Both the position numbers and the translations under genes were made by a program. Source: Sporolactobacillus kofuensis (GTDB lineage Bacteria > Bacillota > Bacilli > Bacillales > Sporolactobacillaceae). From it: DNA of 64,000 nucleotides. The DNA lies in the NCBI RefSeq assembly GCF_042660205.1, contig NZ_JBHSTQ010000004.1, forward strand, positions 1 through 64,000, written 5' to 3'. Under the pieces are notes generated by a model. The model did not search any database. It was not told where the DNA came from and saw nothing but the letters and a program-made list of their open reading frames with translations. Positions 52,628-61,300 of the stretch are shown in pieces. Position 1 is the stretch's first letter. Every line of letters begins with the position of its first letter.

Positions 52628-53863
52628 ATGGGGTATGACGACAACCAAATAGGGAATGATCCGGAATCAAAAGAAAAATCTCGCCAATCACATGAGACCC
52701 GCATCCGCGGGGGCTGGTTTTTTTCTGGTTTCGTTGGTGCCATTGTCGGCATGGTTTGCCTTCTGATCTTTGCTCCAATATTATCAGATCTAGGCGTATT
52801 TCCATATCAGGTTTCGACAGGCGCGCAAAATTCAAGTAATGTCAGCAACCCAACATTCAACCGTCAAATAAACGTCAACGTTACATCATCGGTAACCCAA
52901 GCTGTGGATAAGGTTTCTCCGGCGGTTGTTGCCGTAATTAACCTGCAGAAGGCGAACTTCTTCGACAATAAGTATACTGAATCAGGCATTGGTTCCGGAA
53001 TTATTTATAAAAAAGACAATCAGTATGCCTATGTTGTAACCAACAATCACGTGGTTTCCGGGGCGGAGAAAGTGGAAGTCCGTTTGAATGATCAGTTAAA
53101 AACGAATGCCACAGTTCTTGGGAAGGATGCCCTGTATGATTTGGCGGTGCTCAGAATTCCAGCGAAGAATGTAAAGTCAGTTGCTGAATTTGGGAATTCT
53201 TCGGAATTGAAACGTGGCGAACCGGCAATTGCGATTGGCAATCCGCTTGGCTTTTCCGGTTCAGTAACCGAAGGGATTATTAGCTCTACGAATCGAACGA
53301 TCCCGGTTGAAAGTAATAATGCATCGATTGAAGCTCAGGTACTGCAAACGGATGCGGCCATCAACCCTGGCAACAGTGGCGGTGCACTTGTGAATATAGC
53401 CGGGCAGGTCATTGGTATTAACTCATCGAAAATCGCTTCGACGGGCAGTGGTACCGATGAAGGGGTAGAAGGAATTGGCTTTGCGATACCAATTAATGTG
53501 GCCAAACCGGTAATTAGTAAATTGGAGAAGAACGGCAAGATTGAGCGCCCGATGCTTGGTGTAAGTATTGTTGACTTGTCAATGGTACCTAATGAAGAAG
53601 TAAATCAGCTGCAACTGCCATCGAGTATAAAAACAGGTCTGGTTGTCACCGATGTGCAAAATTCAAGTCCTGCAGCGAAAAGCGGGCTTGAGGCTGGCGA
53701 TGTGATTACGAAAATTAACGGGCACGAAATCAAAAGCTATATTGAATTCTCCACATATATGTATACGCAGCTCCGTGCGGGTCAGACAGTTACGATTGAC
53801 TTTTACCGAATGGGCAAGCTTCATCATTCGCATTTGAAACTTGGCAGCAAGACTTTTTCATAA
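52628..53863 (+). CDS. htrA: membrane-anchored HtrA-like serine protease (YycK)
   Basis: HtrA proteases degrade damaged proteins outside the membrane. The 411-residue chain has a short cytoplasmic N-terminus, a TM helix (about 30-55), a trypsin-like domain with the triad in 'VTNNHVVSG', 'ALYDLAVLRI' and 'NPGNSGGALV', and one C-terminal PDZ domain. The ATG at 52628 has GAGGAGG upstream. It follows walJ by 250 bases, and the walRKHIJ-htrA order is conserved. Confidence 0.95.
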   Translation: MGYDDNQIGNDPESKEKSRQSHETRIRGGWFFSGFVGAIVGMVCLLIFAPILSDLGVFPYQVSTGAQNSSNVSNPTFNRQINVNVTSSVTQAVDKVSPAVVAVINLQKANFFDNKYTESGIGSGIIYKKDNQYAYVVTNNHVVSGAEKVEVRLNDQLKTNATVLGKDALYDLAVLRIPAKNVKSVAEFGNSSELKRGEPAIAIGNPLGFSGSVTEGIISSTNRTIPVESNNASIEAQVLQTDAAINPGNSGGALVNIAGQVIGINSSKIASTGSGTDEGVEGIGFAIPINVAKPVISKLEKNGKIERPMLGVSIVDLSMVPNEEVNQLQLPSSIKTGLVVTDVQNSSPAAKSGLEAGDVITKINGHEIKSYIEFSTYMYTQLRAGQTVTIDFYRMGKLHHSHLKLGSKTFS

Positions 53864-53880
53864 ATAAAGATTATTGAGGT

Positions 53881-53919
53881 GGATCGAAGGACAAATAAGT
53901 CTTTCGATCCGTTTTTTTT
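53881..53919 (+). terminator. terminator after htrA
   Basis: A perfect 12-bp stem, GGATCGAAGGAC/GTCTTTCGATCC, followed by G and T8. Confidence 0.9.
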
Positions 53920-53934
53920 GGAAAGATAAGAAAG

Positions 53935-54035
53935 TAAAATGCTTATAACATAAAAAGGCGGCGAAGATGCGAGAAGCGAGCAATCGAAGTGCAAGTGATG
54001 CAAAATAAGGACCGAGTGTTAATTCGCCCGGTTTT
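53935..54035 (+). repeat. dispersed intergenic repeat, copy G
   Basis: GCGGCGAAGATGCGAGAAGC, GAGCAATCGAAGTGCAAGTG and ATGCAAAATAAGGACC match parts of copy E; most of the core is deleted. It follows the htrA terminator. Confidence 0.65.
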
Positions 54036-54076
54036 CTTAGAAGAACAAGTAGAAAGGTGTATAAAAACGTTCATAA

Positions 54077-54490
54077 TGTGGACAAGTTGTGCACATAGAC
54101 GATAAGTTATCAACAAGTTATTCACATTTTAAGGTGAAATGTGAATAACTCTGAAAATTCACCTCATTTATCTATGATAAAATGAATGTGCCTAAGTTAG
54201 ATTACTGAAAATAAAATGGGGAAAAATCTTGATTTGATGGGGAAAATGACTCTATGCAGAATCAAGTGTTCGTAAAAAGAAGCGGTATAAAAAAAATTTA
54301 GCAAAAGCGACAAAATTTGAGCCGTTTTGATAAAAATAGTTATCCACATTCGTCAATTTTCAACATTTTTCAATGTGCATATCTTGTGGCAAACGCGTGA
54401 TTCCATACAGAATATAGCAATTGCCTGTGGATATGTGCATAACTTCTGTGTATAACTCCAAATAAGGTTGGGATAAGTTGTGAATATCAG
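54077..54490. other. DnaA-box cluster upstream of rlmH
   Basis: Perfect or one-off DnaA boxes: TTATCAACA (54107-54115), TTATTCACA (54118-54126), TGTGAATAA (54140-54148), TTATCCACA (54340-54348), TGTGCATAA (54434-54442), TGTGTATAA (54447-54455) and TGTGGACAA (54077-54085). The 616-base gap before rlmH has no gene. Between the two groups the sequence is AT-rich. Boxes run up to the rlmH start codon. Confidence 0.75.
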
Positions 54491-54959
54491 CATTTTATCA
54501 GTGGGAAAACTGAAAGAAAAATATTTCAAACAAGGCATTGAAGAATATGCAAAAAGATTAGGGCCTTATGCTAAAGTGACGATGATCGAAGTTCCTGATG
54601 AGAAAGCCCCCGAGAACTTATCCGACGCAGAAATCGAACAAGTCAAGCAGGCAGAAGGTGATCGCCTATTGAAAAAGTTGCCCGAAACGGCTTATGCTAT
54701 TGCACTGGCGATTCAGGGCAAACAAATGCCGTCGGAAACATTTGCAGCAAAGATTCAGGATCTTGCCACCTATGGGCACAGCGATCTCGCCTTTATCATT
54801 GGCGGATCGAACGGACTCAGCGATGAAGTCTTAAGACGGTCCGACTTCCAGCTCTCTTTCTCCAAATTCACCTTTCCTCATCAGCTTATGCGCCTCATCT
54901 TAATTGAGCAGATCTATCGCGCATTCAAGATCATGAGAGGTGAACCGTATCACAAGTAA
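54480..54959 (+). CDS. rlmH: 23S rRNA (pseudouridine1915-N3)-methyltransferase RlmH
   Basis: RlmH methylates pseudouridine 1915 in helix 69 of assembled ribosomes with SAM. The 159-residue SPOUT protein has 'ALAIQGKQMPSETFA', the trefoil-knot segment 'FIIGGSNGLSDEVLRR' and the C-terminal 'RAFKIMRGEPYHK'. It starts at GTG; the ribosome site (AAGG about 13 bases upstream) is weak. The upstream DnaA-box cluster suggests that DnaA may influence its transcription. Confidence 0.96.
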   Translation: MNISILSVGKLKEKYFKQGIEEYAKRLGPYAKVTMIEVPDEKAPENLSDAEIEQVKQAEGDRLLKKLPETAYAIALAIQGKQMPSETFAAKIQDLATYGHSDLAFIIGGSNGLSDEVLRRSDFQLSFSKFTFPHQLMRLILIEQIYRAFKIMRGEPYHK

Positions 54960-55025
54960 ATGAAGTTTTTTATCCCTGAAAAATGAGAAGCATTTTAGTC
55001 TACATTGGTGAAAGGAGAAGGAAGA

Positions 55026-56225
55026 ATGCATAAGGGTAATCGTCTCATAATGTCTTTTAATAGTGACTCATTTGTGGCATCACCATTGAGAATTGCTACT
55101 GTTCTCTGGTCAATAGCTATATATATCGGATCTTTGATGCTCCAACATGTCTATGATCAGTCTATGATTGGCATTCTTGCTTTTACATTAATTCTTGTTG
55201 TTCCGTTAAATTGTTTTTTGTTTTGGTTTTCGTTTTTATTTACAAAAAAATGGGTTTGGTTGTACTTTATTCTTCATGGCGGACTCGTTTTCACTTCTGC
55301 ACTTTTGATTCCGAATGGTTCTCCTGTTCTATTAATTGGTCTGATTCCTATAATAGTCGCTCAGAGTATGACGGTCTTTCACGAGAAAAGAAAAGCTTTG
55401 GTCATTTTTTGTATCTTTTATTCCCTCTATTGCATCGTTATTGGCGTAAACTATGGACCGCAAAGATTACCAATGTTTATTCTGATCTTCTTATTAATTT
55501 TAGTCATTGTTAGCTTCTATTCCATCATTTATAGCAGACAAGTTGATGCAAGGATGCGAATGGAATATTACGTGCGTGAATTAGAGGCGGCGCAGCTGAA
55601 AGTTGAAGAATTGACTTTAGCTAACGAACGACATCGTATCGCCCGGGATTTACATGATACATTAGCACAGGGTCTCGCGGGACTAATCATGCAGTTAGAG
55701 GCGGTCGATGCACATCTGCAGAAAGAAAATTATACGCGCGCCAAAGAAATTATTAAACAGTCAATGATTAGGGCAAGGGAAACGTTGAGTAATGCCAGAT
55801 TGGCCATTGATAATTTACGAGCAGAGGTTATCGAAAAGGTTAGTTTCGAGCAGGCAACGCTAAAAAAGATAAAAGAATTTACGAATCTAACTTCGATCCA
55901 GACCGATTATAAAGTTGATCCTTTGCCGAAGTTGTCCTCTCTTAAGTTAGAACATATGTTATATATATTTAGTGAATGCTTGGCAAACGTGGCGAAACAC
56001 GCGAAAGCGAAGAACGTAAAAATCGTGGTAAAAGTTCAAGACAGGAACGTAATCATGCGCATTGAAGACGATGGAATTGGGTTTAAGATGAGAGCGAGCG
56101 GCAACAATGAAGGAAAATATGGATTGTTGGGGTTAAGAGAAAGAACGCGATTGGTTGATGGTAAGATCGACGTGACGAGTGTACTCGGAAAGGGCACCAA
56201 AATTAAAATTTCTGTACCCATTTGA
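55026..56225 (+). CDS. ydfH: sensor histidine kinase, NarL-system type (YdfH-like)
   Basis: The 399-residue kinase has six membrane segments (about 25-180), a dimerisation domain with the phospho-acceptor His in 'ERHRIARDLHDTLAQGLAGL' (HisKA_3), and a HATPase domain ('MRIEDDGIGF', 'GLLGLRERTRLVDG'). Position, length and partner genes match B. subtilis YdfH, whose signal is unknown. The ATG at 55026 has GGAGAAGG upstream. The response regulator gene follows after 15 bases. Confidence 0.85.
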   Translation: MHKGNRLIMSFNSDSFVASPLRIATVLWSIAIYIGSLMLQHVYDQSMIGILAFTLILVVPLNCFLFWFSFLFTKKWVWLYFILHGGLVFTSALLIPNGSPVLLIGLIPIIVAQSMTVFHEKRKALVIFCIFYSLYCIVIGVNYGPQRLPMFILIFLLILVIVSFYSIIYSRQVDARMRMEYYVRELEAAQLKVEELTLANERHRIARDLHDTLAQGLAGLIMQLEAVDAHLQKENYTRAKEIIKQSMIRARETLSNARLAIDNLRAEVIEKVSFEQATLKKIKEFTNLTSIQTDYKVDPLPKLSSLKLEHMLYIFSECLANVAKHAKAKNVKIVVKVQDRNVIMRIEDDGIGFKMRASGNNEGKYGLLGLRERTRLVDGKIDVTSVLGKGTKIKISVPI

Positions 56226-56240
56226 TATGGAGTTGGTAAT

Positions 56241-56882
56241 TTGAAATATAAGCTATTAATTGTTGATGACCATCTGGTTGTTCGCGAGGGTTTGAAGTTA
56301 ATTTTAGAAACCAATGATCTATTTCAAGTCATAGGGGAATCCGAGAATGGTAAAGCGGCTCTATCTTTTTTAGAAAAACAAAAACCAGATGTCATTTTAA
56401 TGGATCTTGTTATGCCAGTTATGGGTGGACTGGAGACCATGAAGGCCATAAAAGAAAAAGGCCTTTCGATCCCCATTGTTATATTGACCACCTATAACGA
56501 AGATGAGCTCATGCTGAAAGGGTTAGAATTAGGTGCTAAAGGCTACTTATTAAAAGATACTGGGCGTGAAGATCTTTTCAATTCTATTGTCTCTGCAGTC
56601 CATGGTGATACACTACTTAAGCCGGAAATTATGGCGAAATTATTGCAAGCAAAAGAAGGAGAATCAAACATTGAGTCTCAACCAGTTAATCTGACAAAAA
56701 AAGAATTGTTCATTTTAACGGCAGCAGCTAAGGGCGCTCAAAATCGGAAGATTGCCAGTGACCTGGGCATTGCAGAACGCACGGTTAAGGCCTATTTTAC
56801 AAATATTTTTAACAAGCTTGGCGTGAGCACAAGAACAGAAGCAGTTGCAGTCGCTCTTGAACGGAATCTCATTCATCTCTAA
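56241..56882 (+). CDS. ydfI: LuxR-type response regulator (YdfI-like)
   Basis: The 213-residue protein has a receiver domain with DDH near the start, phospho-acceptor Asp in 'VILMDLVMPVMGG', 'ILTTYN' and KD, then a LuxR helix-turn-helix ('NRKIASDLGIAERTVKAYFT'). Its length equals YdfI. It starts at TTG with GGAG nine bases upstream. It probably activates the downstream MMPL gene through the repeats at 56898-56932. Confidence 0.85.
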   Translation: MKYKLLIVDDHLVVREGLKLILETNDLFQVIGESENGKAALSFLEKQKPDVILMDLVMPVMGGLETMKAIKEKGLSIPIVILTTYNEDELMLKGLELGAKGYLLKDTGREDLFNSIVSAVHGDTLLKPEIMAKLLQAKEGESNIESQPVNLTKKELFILTAAAKGAQNRKIASDLGIAERTVKAYFTNIFNKLGVSTRTEAVAVALERNLIHL

Positions 56883-56897
56883 GAAAAGACAGACTAT

Positions 56898-56944
56898 GCC
56901 CTTTCGTACATTAGGAAGTTGCCCCAATGTACGATTTTTTTTTT
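56898..56944 (+). promoter_or_regulatory. tandem 12-mer operator overlapping a terminator, upstream of the MMPL gene
   Basis: GCCCTTTCGTAC (56898-56909) and GCCCCAATGTAC (56921-56932) are direct repeats 23 bases apart. I recall the B. subtilis YdfI site as a tandem GCCCRAAYGTAC upstream of ydfJ. The same bases form an inverted repeat, CGTACATT/AATGTACG, followed by a long T-run, so the site can also terminate transcription from the regulator genes. A -10-like TAAAAT lies at 56957. Confidence 0.65.
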
Positions 56945-57006
56945 ACTTAGATCTTATAAAATAAAAACGAACAATTGTGTAGAAAGATGAACTTAGAGAG
57001 GAGATT

Positions 57007-59196
57007 ATGATGGCAAAATATTTATATAGTCTAGGAAAATGGGCAGCAGATAATAAAAAGAAAGTGCTCTTGGGTGCATGTGGGGTATTAATCGCTCTTG
57101 TTGTTCTTGCTTTAAGTATGGGACCGTCCTTTAGTGATAAGATGACCATACCCGGTACGGAATCCCAAAAAGCATCGAAGCTTTTGACAAAGGCATTTCC
57201 TTCAACAAAAAATGCAAAAGCGCAAGTACAAGTACTATTTAAGGCACCAAAGGATAAGACACTGGAGTCTAAAAAAGAGCAAAAAATTATATCAGAAACA
57301 ATAAATGCTATTAAAAAGGATAAGGCTGTATCTTCGGTTGCTGCTCCTGAAGTCCTTCAAAACTACAGTAAAAATAAAAGAATTGGTTATGCGCTTGTTA
57401 CGTACAAATCTACAGCAACAAAAGTTAGCGAAGCATCCAAAGAGAAAATTTTAAAAGTCGTAAAAAAAGCAAGAAAAGCAGGTATGCAAACCGAATTAGC
57501 CGGTGATGTTTCATTTTCAAGTATTGAAGTTGGCGGAGTAACAGAAGGAATTGGTGTCTTGGTTGCTTTCTTGGTTCTCGCAGTAACCTTTACATCCTTT
57601 TTAGCAGCAGGTATGCCGATTCTTACCGCTTTAATCGGACTTGGTATTGGATTGATGGGCATTATCTTTGCCACCAATTACATGGATATCGCCTCCTACG
57701 CACTTTCGCTATCGGCGATGTTAGGATTAGCGGTCGCGATTGATTATGCTTTGTTCATTATCACCCGTTTTAGAAAAGAATTAGGCAATGGGTACTCCAT
57801 TAAGGAATCTATAGGGATCGCCATTGGAACAGCGGGTAATGCGGTTGTCTTTGCAGGGATGACGGTAGTTGTTGCACTATTAGGCTTGTCCGTTGCCAAG
57901 ATTCCCTTTTTAACCGTAATGGGTGTGTCGGCGGCATTCAGTGTGTTCATTGCTATATTGGTCGCCATCCTTGTTGTTCCTGCATTATTAGGACTAATTG
58001 GAGGAAAAATTGGTCCATCACGGCAAAATAAATTTTTGAAAAAAATAAGCCGGGGAAATAAAAAGGTGGGTTCAAATAGGTGGGGTAAGTTTGTCACGAC
58101 GCGTCCACTCTTGGTCACCATTCTATTCGTCGCCATACTGATCAGTATTAGTATCCCTTTTTTCCACATGAATCTTGGGCTTCCTGATAATGGGATGAAG
58201 TCAAAAACAACAATGGATCGAAGAGCTTACGATTTGCAAACAGAAGCATATGGTGAAGGTGTTCATGCACCGCTCGTCATTTTAGCGCAAACAAACACTA
58301 AGACAAAGCATGCACAAGAAGCGATTAATCGTACAGTTAAAGCGATTAGTTCCTTGGCTAATGTCAAAAGTGTGACTCCGGCGATCCCAAGCTCATTACA
58401 TGGTGTATACATGATTTCACTAACACCAAAAACAGGGCCAAACGATACGAAAACAAGCGATCTTGTTCATGCGATTAGGAAAAAATCACTGAGCCTACAA
58501 AAAAGTCAGCATGTGAAATTGTATGTAACGGGTGCAACTGCGGTTAATATTGATATTTCACAAAAATTAAGCGATGCATTACCAGGGTTTTGTCTCTTAA
58601 TTGTAGGTTTTGCGTTTATCTTGCTCGTCGTTGTCTTTCGGTCGATTCTTATCCCTTTAAAAGCGGTACTTGGATTTATTCTCTCTCTCGCTGCAACATT
58701 AGGATTTTTGGTTTTTGCGATTCAGGATGGTCATCTGATCAACTTGTTCGGATTTCCGACGAGCACGCCGATCCTAAGCTTTTTACCCGTTATCGTGGTT
58801 GGTATACTGTTTGGACTAGCCATGGATTATGAAGTTTTTCTCGTCAGTCGAATGCGCGAAGAATTCATCCATTCGGGAGATGCAAAAAAATCGGTTCTGA
58901 TCGGCATGAGAGAAAGTGGTAGTGTGGTCACGGCAGCTGGCCTCATCATGGTGGCAGTATTCGCAGGATTTATGATGACTCCGGAACCGATCATCAAGTC
59001 CATGGGTCTGTCTCTAACTGTAGGGGTTTTGTTTGATGCCTTCATCGTTCGCATGACCATTGTCCCTGCGGTTATCACGTTGATGGGAAAATCTGCTTGG
59101 TACTTGCCTAAATGGCTGGATAAAATTTTGCCCGATCTAGATATTGAGGGGAAATCAATTTTAGAAGAGGAACAAAAGAGAAAAATGATTAGTTAA
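57007..59196 (+). CDS. ydfJ: MMPL-family (RND superfamily) exporter, YdfJ-like
   Basis: The 729-residue protein has two repeated halves, each with a large extracytoplasmic loop and a block of TM helices, about 12 in all. MMPL landmarks include 'LAVAIDYALFIITRFRKELG' (about 236-255) and 'FGLAMDYEVFLVSRMREEF' in the second half, with the Asp-Tyr proton-relay pair. The substrate is not known; relatives export lipids, peptides or drugs. Two tandem ATGs follow AGAGAGGAG. Length and context match YdfJ. Confidence 0.88.
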   Translation: MMAKYLYSLGKWAADNKKKVLLGACGVLIALVVLALSMGPSFSDKMTIPGTESQKASKLLTKAFPSTKNAKAQVQVLFKAPKDKTLESKKEQKIISETINAIKKDKAVSSVAAPEVLQNYSKNKRIGYALVTYKSTATKVSEASKEKILKVVKKARKAGMQTELAGDVSFSSIEVGGVTEGIGVLVAFLVLAVTFTSFLAAGMPILTALIGLGIGLMGIIFATNYMDIASYALSLSAMLGLAVAIDYALFIITRFRKELGNGYSIKESIGIAIGTAGNAVVFAGMTVVVALLGLSVAKIPFLTVMGVSAAFSVFIAILVAILVVPALLGLIGGKIGPSRQNKFLKKISRGNKKVGSNRWGKFVTTRPLLVTILFVAILISISIPFFHMNLGLPDNGMKSKTTMDRRAYDLQTEAYGEGVHAPLVILAQTNTKTKHAQEAINRTVKAISSLANVKSVTPAIPSSLHGVYMISLTPKTGPNDTKTSDLVHAIRKKSLSLQKSQHVKLYVTGATAVNIDISQKLSDALPGFCLLIVGFAFILLVVVFRSILIPLKAVLGFILSLAATLGFLVFAIQDGHLINLFGFPTSTPILSFLPVIVVGILFGLAMDYEVFLVSRMREEFIHSGDAKKSVLIGMRESGSVVTAAGLIMVAVFAGFMMTPEPIIKSMGLSLTVGVLFDAFIVRMTIVPAVITLMGKSAWYLPKWLDKILPDLDIEGKSILEEEQKRKMIS

Positions 59197-59330
59197 TCGG
59201 ACGCTTCGTCATTTTCTGTGGGCTTCATACCTGCTTGCCGCTTAATAGCATTAAACCCAAATAAGGGTGCTGCTTTGGCGGCCCTAAAGGCGAACGGACG
59301 TCCCGTTTCCTTAAATACATTGAAAAACAC
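59193..59330 (-). CDS. possible small protein or gene remnant (45 residues)
   Basis: A minus-strand frame from GTG (59330) to TAA gives an amphipathic, basic peptide ('FKETGRPFAFRAAKAAPLFG', then 'FNAIKRQAGMKPTENDEASD'). There is no ribosome site, and its 3' end overlaps the MMPL stop codon. The composition looks coding, with an Ala/Arg/Phe-rich helix and an acidic tail. It may be the tail of a decayed gene. I do not recognise it. Confidence 0.35.
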   Translation of the reverse strand: MFFNVFKETGRPFAFRAAKAAPLFGFNAIKRQAGMKPTENDEASD

Positions 59331-59341
59331 ATTTCTAAAGA

Positions 59342-59390
59342 AAAGGCAAAAGCTCTCTTGATGGGAACTTTTGCCTTATTCTTATTTATA
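59342..59390. terminator. terminator between convergent MMPL and ABC genes
   Basis: AAGGCAAAAG (59343-59352) and CTTTTGCCTT (59368-59377) form a stem; the plus strand continues ATTCTTATTT and the minus strand TTTTCTTT. It probably stops both directions. Confidence 0.7.
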
Positions 59391-59415
59391 AGATGTGACG
59401 AAAAGTAGGTGGACC

Positions 59416-60126
59416 TTAATCCGAAGCGTTTAACTGTGCATCTGCCCGGTCTCCATGAGCAATCTGACTTAACTGGCCATCAACGATGGTGAATACTTTA
59501 TCACAATACTTTGTTAAACGGTGATCATGGGTCACCATAATCGCCGCCTTGTTTTTTTCTTTGACCTCTAGCGACAGAATAGACATGACTTCAAAGGCTC
59601 GATCTGAATCAAGAGAAGCTGTAGGTTCATCGGCTAACAGAAGGCTGGGCTTGGTGTAGAGTGCTTTAGCAATTGCTACTCTTTGCTTTTCTCCTCCTGA
59701 AAGATCAGCAGGATACTTCTTTACTAAATCGTCAATGCCCAACTGTTTGAGTAGTTTCTCTTTCTCATTTGGGTTCATCGTTCCCTTTTTAACTTTATCA
59801 AGCAGACGAAACTGATTCTCAACCGTTAAATAAGGGATGAGATTAGAAGCTTGTAGAATAAACCCAACTTCGCTGAGACGGATCCTTGATCTTTTTTTCT
59901 CGCTTAGTTTTGTTACATCCTGACCATTAATCAACACGGAACCTTCAGTTGGTCTTTGTAGTCCACCTGCGATTGTCAGAAACGTACTCTTCCCGGATCC
60001 TGAAGGCCCAATGACTGCAATCAATTCACCTTTTTCAGCGCTAAAATGGGTGGGTTTCAATGCGTTCACTTCAGTATGTCCGCTGCCGTAAATCTTTGAG
60101 GCATTCTGAATCTGTAAGATGCTCAT
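59416..60126 (-). CDS. ABC transporter ATP-binding protein (MacB/LolD type)
   Basis: The 236-residue ATPase has Walker A GPSGSGKST (about 36-44), signature LSGGEKQRVAIAKAL, Walker B LLLADEPTASLD and the His switch in VTHDH. It matches the MacB/LolD subfamily, which works with FtsX-type permeases in mechanotransmission or efflux. It starts four bases after the permease gene ends, forming a two-gene transporter. Confidence 0.93.
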   Translation of the reverse strand: MSILQIQNASKIYGSGHTEVNALKPTHFSAEKGELIAVIGPSGSGKSTFLTIAGGLQRPTEGSVLINGQDVTKLSEKKRSRIRLSEVGFILQASNLIPYLTVENQFRLLDKVKKGTMNPNEKEKLLKQLGIDDLVKKYPADLSGGEKQRVAIAKALYTKPSLLLADEPTASLDSDRAFEVMSILSLEVKEKNKAAIMVTHDHRLTKYCDKVFTIVDGQLSQIAHGDRADAQLNASD

Positions 60127-60130
60127 CTTA

Positions 60131-61204
60131 TTAGCCCCCTATCGCTTTAACAGGATCGATTTTCACAATCGTTTGAACAGAGAACAAACTACCAAGCGTT
60201 GCGACAAGGATAAAGATTATGCCGTAGACGAAGAGCGCTGGTATATTTAGTTGGATGGGGACAGCTGCGGGTAAGCATACGCCTGTGATTGTCGTCAATA
60301 CCAATCCGATAAAAACACCGAATAGTGCGAGCAGGAATGTTTGCGCAATAACTGACCGGATGAGAAATCCTGAAGAAATGCCCTGAGCTTTCATCACGCC
60401 AAATATACTTACTTTCTGAATGGTGAGTACATAGAGAAAGATACCGATCGTCACGGAAACAATGACAAATAAAAAGTAAATCATGAAATCTAAGCTTATT
60501 TTTTGAGGCGTGTATCCGGGCATATTCTCAATAAACGTTTCGATCGGTGTCAGTTTAAGTTTAGGATCGACTTTTAAGTGAGCAAAGTGAGGATCGCGAA
60601 GGACAACACCGTTAATCAAGCCTTTTCCACTGGCATTTGCCTTACCGTATTTTATTTTTTGAACGGTTGATTGTGTTGTATAAAGTACGGGTGCTGCATT
60701 AAACTTAGCGTTTTTAGTAAAGCCAACAATAATCAGTTTCTGATCCGAGGATGAGATGTTTAAGTGATCCCCTATTTTTAATCCGTCTGCTTTCAATGAA
60801 TCATCCGCAACCACTTCATTGTCTGTAGTAAAGGCGCGGCCTTCAGATATTTTGGGCATCAGAAATTGGTCCTTTTGAATGCCTGTAACGGCCACGCTTT
60901 CCTTAATTTTAGTACCACTTTTTCTTGCGACGAGAAGAATCTGAGCAATTTGAGCCTTATCTTTTGCTGAGATATTTTGGGCAGATTGGATGGTCATACT
61001 GGATTGTGGCAAATTAATGTTGGATTCATCGGATAAAACAATTGCATCTGCGCCCCATTGATCAACCGCTTCTCGGTTTAATTCAGCTAATCCGTTGGCT
61101 AGCCCGGATAAAAGAAAGACAAGATAAGACATTAAAGTTAGGACGCCAATAATGAGTAAAAAACGTAATTTGGCGCTTTTTAGTTCATTCCAGGCTAAAA
61201 ACAC
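60131..61204 (-). CDS. FtsX-type ABC transporter permease
   Basis: The 357-residue protein has TM1 near the N-terminus ('LRFLLIIGVLTLMSYLVFLL'), a large extracytoplasmic MacB-like domain, and three C-terminal TM helices with 'FGVMKAQGISSGFLIRSVIA', the coupling-helix region. The family is DevC/MacB-like. I choose the GTG at 61204 (GAGGAGGG seven bases upstream). Expression should be controlled by the palindrome at 61237-61260 and the adjacent TetR gene. Confidence 0.88.
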   Translation of the reverse strand: MFLAWNELKSAKLRFLLIIGVLTLMSYLVFLLSGLANGLAELNREAVDQWGADAIVLSDESNINLPQSSMTIQSAQNISAKDKAQIAQILLVARKSGTKIKESVAVTGIQKDQFLMPKISEGRAFTTDNEVVADDSLKADGLKIGDHLNISSSDQKLIIVGFTKNAKFNAAPVLYTTQSTVQKIKYGKANASGKGLINGVVLRDPHFAHLKVDPKLKLTPIETFIENMPGYTPQKISLDFMIYFLFVIVSVTIGIFLYVLTIQKVSIFGVMKAQGISSGFLIRSVIAQTFLLALFGVFIGLVLTTITGVCLPAAVPIQLNIPALFVYGIIFILVATLGSLFSVQTIVKIDPVKAIGG

Positions 61205-61236
61205 ACCAATCCCTCCTCGCTTGAAACACATTTGGA

Positions 61237-61269
61237 TTCACTTATCAGGTGATAAGTGAAAGGAGTCAA
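61237..61269 (-). promoter_or_regulatory. promoter of the ABC operon with palindromic operator
   Basis: TTGACT (61269-61264), 17 bases, GATAAG (61246-61241). A perfect palindrome with 11-base arms, TTCACTTATCA and TGATAAGTGAA, around a central GG (61237-61260) covers the spacer and -10. A bound repressor would block polymerase. The TetR gene directly upstream is the obvious candidate. Confidence 0.8.
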
Positions 61270-61300
61270 AAAAAGTACTTTGACAATTCAAAATACATCT

